A stretch of DNA of 40,557 nt from Planctomycetota bacterium (GTDB taxonomy: Bacteria > Planctomycetota > Phycisphaerae > Sedimentisphaerales > Anaerobacaceae), in NCBI GenBank assembly GCA_014384025.1, contig JACNGQ010000259.1, positions 1 through 40,557 on the forward strand, read 5' to 3'. Below, in pieces: positions 8,646 to 17,386 of the stretch; the first letter of the stretch is position 1, and each line of letters opens with the position of its first letter. The notes under the pieces are model-generated. The model had not been told where the DNA came from, ran no database searches, and saw only the letters and a list, made by a program, of their open reading frames with translations. Position numbers and translations under genes: made by a program.

Positions 8646-10391
8646 CTATCTCTGCCAGTCCACTACTATGTTATCAACCAGTGTTCGACGGCTATCATGC
8701 GTTATCTTACCGTTCAGCGGAGTAATGACAATCACCGCGGCCGAGTTGGCGGCAAGGGTAAGTGTCGCTGCATCATGCACATTGCGTTTGACGAACTGGT
8801 GGGTTACAGCATTGTAAAGATCAGAAGCTTTGGAGCCAAGTTGCATCTCAAAGGTCCTGGCGGTTAAGTGTGGGTTGAAGAACAAGGATGTCGGATAGGC
8901 GGGCGCATGATACCAATCTGTGGCCAGACAGTTCCAACGCAGAATACCGGGGACATTTGTTAGTGACACGATACCGCCGAGGAAACCAACGTGGTTGCCC
9001 ATATAAAGCGATAGATTATGAGATGTCCTGGAGAACCACTTTTTCTTTTCGCTCAGATACTCTTTGGGCTCGACCTTCGGCACTCCCCAGCCAAGACGTA
9101 TCGGGTCTCCGGTCGCGTAGGGTCGGAAGGTGCGCCGGTCGCTCCATTCCCAAGGTGTAAGAGCTTCATAAAACAGCAAGCACCTGGGGTCCCACCGGTC
9201 CTTCCAGTCTTTGTGATCCTGGTGTTCCCAGTCCAGTCCATAGCCTTGCAGCAGCCTCGCCGAAACAGCGGCATGCAGTGCATAGCGGCCGACGTCCCTG
9301 GCATAGCGAGGGTCATAGCGTACTATCGGTACCAGCCAGGCCGGCGCTTGAAGTGTGCCCATAGAAAATGCATGAAATCCTTCTTCTTTATCGCCCCAAT
9401 AGGCCCCATCAAGTCCATCGCAGGTGATGCCGCCGAACTGTGTACCGGCGGTAATCTTCCATGGCATGCGTTTTGAATCCCCCTCGCCGAACCACGCAGT
9501 CAACACCCGATCCATATTGAGAGAACATCCATATTCGGCATTAAGCCGGGCTGCTGTTAATGGGCCCATTACATGCGTCACTTCATAACGGCCCGGATGA
9601 TCAATGTGCCACAGCATCGCGGACCGCGCACAGTCCAGCATCTCGCGGTTACCGGTCAGCGCGGTTCCTATTAGCAGGGCCCATGCTACCGTAGGAGAGT
9701 GGCCCAGTCGGTTCATCGGCTCTGGCCGGCCGGCAGCTTTGCCGGTATCGAAGTTGAAGCCGAGAACATCGAAATCCGCCTGATCCGGACAGCCCATACC
9801 TTTGGCCAGGCGAAGAAATGCCTGGGCTGTTGTACGCGCCTGCGAGGCGAATTCGGGATCGTCGGGGTACTGGCTTATGAGCATCAGACCCTGTGCAGCC
9901 GCCCAATAACCGTATATGCCGGAGTGAATAACAGGCTGGCCCCGATGGCCCGGACTGAGTCGGTATATGCCATAATTCGGGTCATACCAGTTTTTGGCGG
10001 CCTGAACGTAGTTGAAGCCATAGAGATTGGCGGGATTCAGTCCAACGAGTTTCGCACCAATGACTGGTGCCAGACATGTAAAGGCCTCATCGTTCGGCTT
10101 GTGCCCAACGAACGAAGGAATCTTGAACTGATTTGAGCTTGCGTCCACCACGACCAGGGGATTGCCATCCAGCCTGGTTGCAGGATCGAGGAGCAACTCA
10201 TAGTACTGCTTGGCCACTTGCGGCCAGTCGCGAACCACCATCGGCTCCGGCAATCGCGGCATCCGCTGGACGCGTGGGATGACGAATTGTTCTTGGCCAA
10301 CCGCGATTGTGACTGCAAGGTTCAGTGCAATCAGGATTACCAGCCAAGCAGCCGGTCTGAATATCATCAAGCGTGCGGATTTATTTGGCAT
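8646..10391 (-). CDS. Exported protein, possible (alpha/alpha) toroid glycosidase-like
   Basis: A 581-residue protein. Residues about 9-32 form a hydrophobic signal segment (MIFRPAAWLVILIALNLAVTIA). The body has the W- and G-rich helical repeats typical of (alpha/alpha) barrel enzymes acting on polysaccharides: IYGYWAAAQGLMLISQYPDD, LGHSPTVAWALLIGTALTG, and TCDGLDGAYWGDKEEGF. The C-terminal part is beta-rich (AATLTLAANSAAVIVITPLNG). This suggests a glycoside hydrolase or polysaccharide lyase-like fold, but I cannot name a family or catalytic residues. No good ribosome binding site precedes the ATG (only GAG), so the start is tentative. It follows the DUF4832 gene at 151 bp on the same strand and may share its transcript. 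Confidence 0.55.
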   Translation of the reverse strand: MPNKSARLMIFRPAAWLVILIALNLAVTIAVGQEQFVIPRVQRMPRLPEPMVVRDWPQVAKQYYELLLDPATRLDGNPLVVVDASSNQFKIPSFVGHKPNDEAFTCLAPVIGAKLVGLNPANLYGFNYVQAAKNWYDPNYGIYRLSPGHRGQPVIHSGIYGYWAAAQGLMLISQYPDDPEFASQARTTAQAFLRLAKGMGCPDQADFDVLGFNFDTGKAAGRPEPMNRLGHSPTVAWALLIGTALTGNREMLDCARSAMLWHIDHPGRYEVTHVMGPLTAARLNAEYGCSLNMDRVLTAWFGEGDSKRMPWKITAGTQFGGITCDGLDGAYWGDKEEGFHAFSMGTLQAPAWLVPIVRYDPRYARDVGRYALHAAVSARLLQGYGLDWEHQDHKDWKDRWDPRCLLFYEALTPWEWSDRRTFRPYATGDPIRLGWGVPKVEPKEYLSEKKKWFSRTSHNLSLYMGNHVGFLGGIVSLTNVPGILRWNCLATDWYHAPAYPTSLFFNPHLTARTFEMQLGSKASDLYNAVTHQFVKRNVHDAATLTLAANSAAVIVITPLNGKITHDSRRTLVDNIVVDWQR

Positions 10392-10542
10392 GATTGACTC
10401 TCAAATTCGCGTAATTTTTTCAATATAGACAACAAAACTTATAAGTCCAGCGGATTAACTTTAGTATCTCCTTGTCAAATTAGGCTTTTTGACTATAATA
10501 TCCGAAGAAATATTGTACCAGGTTTCATTGAGCCGGATTTCC

Positions 10543-12051
10543 CTAATCCTCTGGTGCTGAAATCTTCGTTGATGCAATCGTATAGAAATTCTGGCCGTCG
10601 AGAAGTTCAGGATCCAAAGCCAGAAACACATCCTGTTCTTCTTCTTTTGAATAGAGCTTGATTTTCAGCGTATATACTCCTGGCTGCAACCCCGGCGGAA
10701 TGCGGAGGGTGTAGCTCTCGTGGTATATGGTTCCAGGCGGATCGGATAGCCATTTTTGACAGCCGGCCTTGAAGTCAAAATCCGAAGTATCCGGACCGGC
10801 AAGGCGAATCTTCAAAACATACGGATGGTAAGCGGGAGCGACACCTCGATTTTCCCAAACCATTTGTATGGTATTTGTATTTCCAGCTCGTAAGAAATCA
10901 GGTATATCAACTTGATGCAGGAAAAACCAGTAACCGCAGCGATTTAGCAATTCTTTTGTAAGTTCAGGATTATCTGTAAGCCATTCATTTGCGTCACCAT
11001 GATAACCGATATATGTAGCATGTAATAAATCCAAAGCCCCCTTACAGAAATCCGGTCCATCTTTTCCCTTGGCATATTTAGACAGAGATGATCCTTCTTT
11101 TACTTTCCAATTACCATCACTTTTTACGGCACTATAGTGTTGCAGTTCAAAAACAGTAGGTGTTTTGAGATAAGCGTCTTTGAAAAACTCAGGACTGCGT
11201 ACCGTATAAGTATCCGCATATCCTCTCACGTACCCGTTTACCAGGGGGCTGTCATCACGATACGAGATTCCCTGCTTCAGGATATACCGATGCATCTTTT
11301 GTCGATCCTGTAAATCTCCGATACAATATACAAAGTCATCCGAGATTACGATCTGTGTCTTCCGGAAGTACTTGCAGTACAAATCCACATGGACTTTCCG
11401 TTGGTTGTAGTCGTATTCTATCTGGCTGCCCGATGATGTATGTCCCTCTCCCCAGTCTCCGATACTTCCGACATCCACATAACGAAGCCAGGGCTTCCCA
11501 TCATAACGCCCGGCAAAAGCGCGCATAAAGTTTTCGTGTTTCTTAAGGAACACAGGATCATTAAATAATGGCTCCCACGGCCCATCCGGCCCGACTTTCT
11601 TCCCCCTGCGATAATAGTCCCCCTTGGCCCCGGCTTCCATCACCCATTTGGGCGTTGCATATTGTTGTTCAATCCGGTCCGTGCTTGTCTCCTTACAACT
11701 GATTCGGAACGATATTTTCAGTCCTTTTTTAGTCCACTTGTCGATAATCGAGTCAATGATGTTCCAATTGAACTGCCCCTCCTTTGGTTCAAGGTATGCC
11801 CATGCAAGCCGTATGTAAATATGGTCCATCCCCGGAAAATCAAGAAGATGCGAATCCTCTCGAATGATGTATTTATTGATGTGGTTGTCGGGATAATGGT
11901 GATACCAACCTTTGTGGGGATTCTCCAAAGCAATCCGGTCGTTCCATTTGGTTGTCATATCAATCTCTCTGCACCATGCGGAACTCAAAGAACATTGACC
12001 TGCAATGACGATTCCAAGTAAGGTAACCTGAATGATATTAAATGTTTTCAT
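10543..12051 (-). CDS. Exported DUF4832 / GH-A-like barrel protein
   Basis: A 502-residue protein with a signal peptide at 1-24. The next 300 residues look like a (beta/alpha)8 barrel of the glycoside hydrolase A type: NPHKGWYHHYPD near 44-55, then YIRLAWAYLEPKEGQFNW (about 79-96), KISFRISCKE, and YVDVGSIGDWGEGH, where Glu202 could be a barrel carboxylate. From about residue 330 (LLHATYIGYHGD, then LLNRCGYWFFLHQVDIPDFL) it matches the DUF4832 layout, ending in an immunoglobulin-like domain (TNTIQMVWENRGVAPAYHPY). DUF4832 proteins are seen near carbohydrate-utilisation genes, with activity mostly unproven. The ribosome binding site GAGGAG sits only about 4 bases from the ATG. The upstream neighbour, an oxidoreductase, is 79 bp away. 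Confidence 0.75.
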   Translation of the reverse strand: MKTFNIIQVTLLGIVIAGQCSLSSAWCREIDMTTKWNDRIALENPHKGWYHHYPDNHINKYIIREDSHLLDFPGMDHIYIRLAWAYLEPKEGQFNWNIIDSIIDKWTKKGLKISFRISCKETSTDRIEQQYATPKWVMEAGAKGDYYRRGKKVGPDGPWEPLFNDPVFLKKHENFMRAFAGRYDGKPWLRYVDVGSIGDWGEGHTSSGSQIEYDYNQRKVHVDLYCKYFRKTQIVISDDFVYCIGDLQDRQKMHRYILKQGISYRDDSPLVNGYVRGYADTYTVRSPEFFKDAYLKTPTVFELQHYSAVKSDGNWKVKEGSSLSKYAKGKDGPDFCKGALDLLHATYIGYHGDANEWLTDNPELTKELLNRCGYWFFLHQVDIPDFLRAGNTNTIQMVWENRGVAPAYHPYVLKIRLAGPDTSDFDFKAGCQKWLSDPPGTIYHESYTLRIPPGLQPGVYTLKIKLYSKEEEQDVFLALDPELLDGQNFYTIASTKISAPED

Positions 12052-12130
12052 AGACTCCTCATGTCACTATTTGAAACGATGGCTCACTGAATTTATATTA
12101 CAATGAAATAGATTAAACGTAAAACTTCAT

Positions 12131-13417
12131 TTAACCACGATATGGATGCTCCCATGGCCTGCGATACCGACGTTGCAGCAGCTTCGCAGCTTTGGGATTA
12201 CCGACTATTTTCTGAGATTCCCGATCCCAGGCAATTTTGGTCTCCATTTCATAGGCAATCATGGCTAATTTAACCGTGGCAGTAGAATAATGTCCCTCTT
12301 CCGTCGTGCAAATGGGCTGTCTGCGTTTGTGCACAGCTTCGAGGAAATCAGCCATATGGGCCGGTCCCATATCACTTCCAATCTCATTCACAATAGGTTG
12401 CTTGTCCTTGCCCTTAGGAATGATAATCCATGTTCTGTCGGTTGCAAAGACAGTCCCTTTCTCACCATAAAAGAAAATCCCGTTTTGAACTTCGGGCCTA
12501 TACTCTTGTGCTCCCCAAATGCGATGCCGCCAGATAACCGGACATGTATCGAAGTCAAAATGGACCGTCAGTATATCAGGCGTAGTGATCTTGCCTTTGA
12601 AATAGTAAAGCCCGCCTGAAGCCTGAACTGCTTGCGGCATGGTCTCTCCTAAGACCCAGCGAGTTGCGTCAATCAGGTGGATGCCCCAGTCAACTAAGTG
12701 GCCATGTCCATATTCTTTCTCCAGCCTCCATGCAAAATGACCTATCTGCGGGCAATATGGCAATTTGGGAGCAGGCCCGCACCATAACTCCCAGTCAAGG
12801 CTTGCCGGCGGTTCCTGAGGCGTAGTGTCCCGTATTCCGGCTGTGTAGTGAATTTGCGCCTCGGCCTGAATGATTCGCCCGATATTGCCTTCCTGAATAT
12901 ACTGCCGCGCTTGCCGGATTGCTGTGCTCTGCCTGCGTTGAAAGCCAATTTGCACTATCCGCCCGCTCTTTTCCGCCGCCTTAACCATTGCCTGCCCTTC
13001 ACGTATATCATAGGCTAAAGGCTTCTCGCAATATACATCGAGCCCCTTCTCCACTGCATCAATAAACATAAGAGCATGCCAGTGAGGCGGCGTAGCTATA
13101 ATCACAGCCTCTAATCCTTGAGTATTGAGAAGCTCCTTGTAGTATTTGAATGTCTTCGGACGAGAGCCTTGGGTTTGCTCAATCTTATCCTCGCTGCTTT
13201 TTAGGTGCTCGCTGTCAATATCACAAATCGCAATGACCTCTACGCCACCAACCTTAAACGCAGCCCTCACATCTGCCATACCATAATTACCACAGCCGAT
13301 TAAGCCTACTTTTAACTTGGGTTTTCCAGTCTCCGAACCCCCATAGAGCATAGTCGTCATTCCCACAGTACCGGCCACCGTCGCTCCAATAAATTTCCGT
13401 CGATTCATCTTTTCCAT
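12131..13417 (-). CDS. Tat-exported Gfo/Idh/MocA family oxidoreductase
   Basis: A 428-residue protein when started at ATG 13415-13417; 12 further in-frame codons lie upstream but have no ribosome binding site, and GAAGGG sits 10 bases before my choice. It opens with a twin-arginine signal (NRRKFIGATVAGTVGM), then a Rossmann NAD(P)-binding motif (LKVGLIGCGNYGMADV). The YCEKPLAYD segment is the EKP signature of the family. Members use NAD(P) to oxidise or reduce sugars and sugar-derived substrates. Tat export fits prefolded cofactor binding. It is followed at 79 bp by the DUF4832 gene. The substrate is unknown. Confidence 0.88.
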   Translation of the reverse strand: MEKMNRRKFIGATVAGTVGMTTMLYGGSETGKPKLKVGLIGCGNYGMADVRAAFKVGGVEVIAICDIDSEHLKSSEDKIEQTQGSRPKTFKYYKELLNTQGLEAVIIATPPHWHALMFIDAVEKGLDVYCEKPLAYDIREGQAMVKAAEKSGRIVQIGFQRRQSTAIRQARQYIQEGNIGRIIQAEAQIHYTAGIRDTTPQEPPASLDWELWCGPAPKLPYCPQIGHFAWRLEKEYGHGHLVDWGIHLIDATRWVLGETMPQAVQASGGLYYFKGKITTPDILTVHFDFDTCPVIWRHRIWGAQEYRPEVQNGIFFYGEKGTVFATDRTWIIIPKGKDKQPIVNEIGSDMGPAHMADFLEAVHKRRQPICTTEEGHYSTATVKLAMIAYEMETKIAWDRESQKIVGNPKAAKLLQRRYRRPWEHPYRG

Positions 13418-13730
13418 GGTAAAATGTCCCTTCTGCCTCGGCAGGCAATGCAAACAAAAACATGTGATATTGCTTTACAACAGAAACACAATCAATTTCA
13501 GACAAAATGATCGATTATTCCACATACAGAGGAATACGACTTAAGATCAATGATACCTCCTAAAGCAAGTTTGTCAATCACGGAACTCTTAAACACCGAG
13601 CTGCTTGCCATTAGCTAAGAAACCGGTGGCCGTACCAGGTGTTGCTCAATTCATCTGATCGCACGAGCCGGCTTGATGTCACTACACTCCAACAGAGCAA
13701 AATATCCGCTAAGATGGAAAAGGTATAAGA
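13418..13730. other. Intergenic region between two oxidoreductase genes
   Basis: About 313 bp on the minus-strand path. A strong AGGAGG (plus coordinates 13554-13560) is present on the minus strand, but the only following codons are an ATT-started 17-codon frame, so I do not call a gene. A weak minus-strand TTGATT with 17-bp spacing to CAATAT lies near 13463-13491 and could serve the downstream oxidoreductase. Its -10 match is poor. Confidence 0.4.
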
Positions 13731-15140
13731 TCAGATTTCCCATCCCTTGCGAAAATGGCCGTGGATAAACGGCTCCACCTGGGGTGCATTGGTTGCCTTC
13801 ATGTTAGGCCCGTCCCAGTGGAGTGTGGTGCCGGTTCGCAAGGCGACTACCCCGAGCAGGGCAATCTCAGTCAGGAGAGCGCCGTAATCGAAATTTGAGC
13901 TGGCCGGTGGGCCACCTTTGCACGCGTTGATCCAATCGCGACGATGTCCCAGAGAGCGAGGAATCGTCGCCCGAGGCTGCTCGTAATCCCGCATCTTTTT
14001 CTCGGGGATGATCCGCGGAGATCCACTCCACGTGCCTGACAGAATGGCCCCCTGATCCCCGATAAGCAGTGATCCACCCTCACGGGGGAGACTCCGTTTG
14101 AGTTCAAGGCAATCTGGTCGCGGCGGTCGTATCCCACCATCATACCAAAAGAGATCAACCGGTGGCTGAGTGCCGCGTGCCGGGAATTTGTAGTGACACA
14201 TAGAGGCTAAAGGAGTCGTCTCCTTGCTGAGTTGCGTTGAACTGGACTCGACGAAAGTGGGATGCTCTAAATTTAGAGCCCATACAGCAGTATCCAGCGT
14301 GTGACATCCGAAATTGCCGAGCCTGCCGCCGCCGAAATCCCACCAGTAGTGCCAGAGCAGGGGCGTGTACGCTGGATGGTACGGCCGCTCTTTGGCAGGC
14401 CCCAGCCAGAGATCCCAGTTCAAACCCTCCGGCACAGGTGGTGTCTCCTTGGGGCGTTCGGTAAACGTCGGTATGCGATTCTCGCCGGCCCATGCGTACA
14501 CTTTGCTTATCTTTCCAATAGCTCCGTCACGAACCCATTCCACGGCTCGCCGAATGTCATCCGAGGAATGGCCCTGATTGCCTAATTGCGTGGCAACCTT
14601 GGCCTGGCGCGCCGCTTCGGCAATCCTGCGGGCCTCGTACACAGAATACGTAAGAGGTTTCTCGCAGTATACTCCTTTTCCCGCCCGAATCGCCGCCATG
14701 CTGGCCACAGCATGCACATGGTTCGGTGTGGCCACTACAACGGCATCGATATCTTTGTCGGATCTCTCCAGCATCAAGCGAAAGTCAACATACACTTTAC
14801 AGCCGTGATATCCCTCAGATCCAGTTTGGCGATAGTAGTCATCGATCGCCTTCATCGCGGGTTCGCGACCGCCATTGTGCCGGTAATAAAGATTGCTGTT
14901 GTCCCAGAACTTTGCCACATCACAGATCGCTGTGATCTTCACATCATTGTGTGTCAGTAGTGCCTTGATATTGGTGATTCCCTGACCCCCTGTACCAATG
15001 ATTGCGACATTCAATTGGTCACTCGGCGATATATGCCCGGGTCCACCCAGGACATGTCTCGGAACAATACTGGCTGCAGCCAGCGTTGTCGATTTAGCGA
15101 TGAACTGCCGACGGCTAAGATTTCGTTCTTTACGCATCAT
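13731..15140 (-). CDS. Tat-exported Gfo/Idh/MocA family oxidoreductase
   Basis: A 469-residue protein whose ATG has AAGGA at good spacing upstream. The N-terminus carries a twin-arginine signal (LSRRQFIAKSTTLAAASIV), then a Rossmann motif (LNVAIIGTGGQGITN). The segment VVVATPNHVHAVASM precedes the YCEKPLTYS signature. The C-terminal domain contains LWHYWWDFGGGRLGNFGCH, a pattern common in planctomycete members of this family. It is expected to act on a sugar or sugar acid with a nicotinamide cofactor in the periplasm. It is a paralogue of the gene at 12131 but clearly diverged, so the two probably act on different substrates. It lies 54 bp downstream of the C69 peptidase gene and probably shares its transcript. 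Confidence 0.9.
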   Translation of the reverse strand: MMRKERNLSRRQFIAKSTTLAAASIVPRHVLGGPGHISPSDQLNVAIIGTGGQGITNIKALLTHNDVKITAICDVAKFWDNSNLYYRHNGGREPAMKAIDDYYRQTGSEGYHGCKVYVDFRLMLERSDKDIDAVVVATPNHVHAVASMAAIRAGKGVYCEKPLTYSVYEARRIAEAARQAKVATQLGNQGHSSDDIRRAVEWVRDGAIGKISKVYAWAGENRIPTFTERPKETPPVPEGLNWDLWLGPAKERPYHPAYTPLLWHYWWDFGGGRLGNFGCHTLDTAVWALNLEHPTFVESSSTQLSKETTPLASMCHYKFPARGTQPPVDLFWYDGGIRPPRPDCLELKRSLPREGGSLLIGDQGAILSGTWSGSPRIIPEKKMRDYEQPRATIPRSLGHRRDWINACKGGPPASSNFDYGALLTEIALLGVVALRTGTTLHWDGPNMKATNAPQVEPFIHGHFRKGWEI

Positions 15141-15194
15141 TTGAATTCCTTATTAAATGCCGGGTGAGAGTTTTCCAACATAGCCTCAAACCAT

Positions 15195-16913
15195 TCAATT
15201 ATCTGGTACTGCTGGGATGATGGGTGCACTGATGGCAGGTAGTTTTGGCGGTGCCACCTCTGAGTGATCCACTAAGTACATAAACATCAGATAATCAACC
15301 AGTTCCTTATAGGCATATCCAACTTGCGTCAGGCAATGCTCCGTATAGGTATTTAAGAAACGTTGGACACCCCCGGTACCATCTTTCCTTAGGACCTCTG
15401 CGGCTGTTCTTTCCACGTGCGTCTGTATCTTGAAAAATGCTGTTTCAGCAGGTCTAAAAACGTGTTGAATATCCTTCATGGCGTCTTGATATCTCAGGTT
15501 GTTAGCCAGACTGAACACCAACCGAAAGTTCCACGGTACCTGGTTGGTGTTTATCCTTGTATAGTCCGGGGCCTGGTCCCACGCATCCGGTAGATCGGTT
15601 ACTCCGGCATAGATGGGAACAAAGCAGCTCGTGTAGGCAGGCCCGTAAGCAAACCACAGGCAGTTCCCAAACGTATCCGGCAGCCAATCTCTGAGCTGTG
15701 CGACAAAAACATATCCACTGGTAGGAGTACAAAGGGCACGCTCTGGCTTGATGCCCAACAGGTCAAATAATTCAGTTGGTCCCCAGGGACGCGCCAAAGA
15801 GCTCTTTTTACCTTGGGGATTAAACGCCGGATACTCTGTAAGATCAAACTTCGTTCCCTCATAGCCGTCTCGCATCACAGCAAAGAGTCTTTGGACGGTG
15901 AGCGGCCGATCCGGTTTTACAGAAAATGGATAGCGATCAACCAAGGGATCGCCTGTGACTTGAAGACTCAGTGATGGTGCAGCCAAGCTTAAGGCCCGCC
16001 ATTCGCGCAAAGAGTTATAGCTGCTGCCCGGATCACCATAAACGTCATGCCATACGAAGGGATCGCTTCTTTTCCAGATTCCGAGTTCTTCTGCCAGAGA
16101 GTGGATGTTGGGAGATGTCATGAACATATCGGGATTTTTCAAATCGACCTTGCCAATACGGCTGCGATTGGCACTACAGCCAATCTCCCCGTCTGGTATG
16201 CGCTGGGCACACCAGACACCACCCGGTTTACCACTGTTAGCCGTCCATGCTTGGCCCGGACCAAAGATTTCCATGAGCCAGACTTCTTTGTCGTCTGCTA
16301 TCGGCAGAGCCACCCCGGCGTTGGGAGCACGGTAGTACTGAAATCCGTACTGCTCTATCATGGCGCCGATTATTCTAATGGCTTCACGTGCGGTTCGGGC
16401 ACGCATCAGACCGTTGGCTATCAACGAGGTCGTCCAGTGATTGCTGTTGGGACCGACGACTCCACGCGTACACGCCAGGCCGGAGCGCATGGGCAGAAAT
16501 TCTATTGCGATGCTGAGGCCGTGTTCGTTCATGCCGCCTGTGGTCATATTCTCGACATTACCAGCCAGAATGATGCTGCGGTATGTTTCCGTTACCGGCA
16601 GATAGCCCACAAGATCATAGCCCTTGCGCAGATTAGACAAGTACTCTTCATGCGTCCTGGGTCTGGGGAGATTCCAGTACATTGGGAGCTTGGTGCCTTG
16701 AGGGTATTGCTGAGCAGGCATTACATAAATCAAGCCCATGATGTCGCCGTCACACGAGCTGCTCATTAGAACCGAACCATCGTAAGTCGCCTTTTTGCCG
16801 ACCAGGATAGTCGAGCATGCTAAGGCCTCCCGATGCGTCCAGACAAGCGATCCTATAAGCCCAATCAAGACGATGAATCTCCTGTATCTGTTATTGATAT
16901 CGATAACATTCAT
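15195..16913 (-). CDS. Exported C69-family peptidase
   Basis: A 572-residue protein with AAAGGAG seven bases before the ATG (16921-16927). The signal peptide is 1-32, and predicted cleavage after Ala32 exposes Cys33 in ACSTILVGKKATYDGSVL. This is the N-terminal nucleophile arrangement of family C69 (dipeptidase A/U34 type, Ntn-hydrolase fold). Further family segments are TTGGMNEHGLSIAIEF, EAIRIIGAMIEQYGF and KEVWLMEIFGPGQAW. Such enzymes cleave short peptides, and an exported form could handle peptides from envelope material. It heads the minus-strand group of five genes. The specificity is unknown. Confidence 0.85.
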   Translation of the reverse strand: MNVIDINNRYRRFIVLIGLIGSLVWTHREALACSTILVGKKATYDGSVLMSSSCDGDIMGLIYVMPAQQYPQGTKLPMYWNLPRPRTHEEYLSNLRKGYDLVGYLPVTETYRSIILAGNVENMTTGGMNEHGLSIAIEFLPMRSGLACTRGVVGPNSNHWTTSLIANGLMRARTAREAIRIIGAMIEQYGFQYYRAPNAGVALPIADDKEVWLMEIFGPGQAWTANSGKPGGVWCAQRIPDGEIGCSANRSRIGKVDLKNPDMFMTSPNIHSLAEELGIWKRSDPFVWHDVYGDPGSSYNSLREWRALSLAAPSLSLQVTGDPLVDRYPFSVKPDRPLTVQRLFAVMRDGYEGTKFDLTEYPAFNPQGKKSSLARPWGPTELFDLLGIKPERALCTPTSGYVFVAQLRDWLPDTFGNCLWFAYGPAYTSCFVPIYAGVTDLPDAWDQAPDYTRINTNQVPWNFRLVFSLANNLRYQDAMKDIQHVFRPAETAFFKIQTHVERTAAEVLRKDGTGGVQRFLNTYTEHCLTQVGYAYKELVDYLMFMYLVDHSEVAPPKLPAISAPIIPAVPDN

Positions 16914-17386
16914 AACTGTGCTCCTTTAGTACTTCAAGGGGTAAGCCTCATCACTGCTATGCTGTCCTAAGCTGCCTAACTTACACCACGATGTTAGCAA
17001 TAGCTCCGTAAATGTCAAGACGAAGCTCCCGCCGGCATACCTGCCAACAAGCAAATATTTTAAAGATTAGATCGGATTAAGCAGCCGATGCTTTGATTTT
17101 AATAAGAATGCGCAGATTTAGCGCGCAGGTATTCAATAACCTATTCATCGTGCCAAAAGGTTTGTTTGTGAGAGATGCGCAATGAGTGAGATTTTGAACA
17201 GCGGTTTGGCCTAAATTCTCCTTGAAGCGAAATAGCTAATATGGTATAAATAATATAAGGTGTAATATGTGAATTATTGACTTTTAGAACTACAGAATAC
17301 GTATCGTTATTACTGAAAAAAATATTTTTAACTTAGGGTACAGAGTATTCTGTTCTGATGTCAGAGATTTTCGGAGGAGTAAAGTT
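16914..17386. other. Divergent intergenic region
   Basis: A 473-bp AT-rich region between the C69 peptidase start and the plus-strand secreted protein. It must carry both promoters. A TTGACT at 17277-17282 is present, but I see no good -10 at the right spacing. Only the two ribosome binding sites are clear (16921-16927 minus, GGAGGAG ending about 17380 plus). No gene, RNA or repeat is recognised. Confidence 0.4.

Noticed and set aside
13500-13560. Strong AGGAGG on the minus strand followed by a 17-codon ATT-started frame
   Set aside because: An ATT start and so short a frame cannot be supported without conservation data.
16047-16769. 240-codon plus-strand open frame
   Set aside because: It is fully antisense to the C69 peptidase, with no ribosome binding site and no family resemblance.
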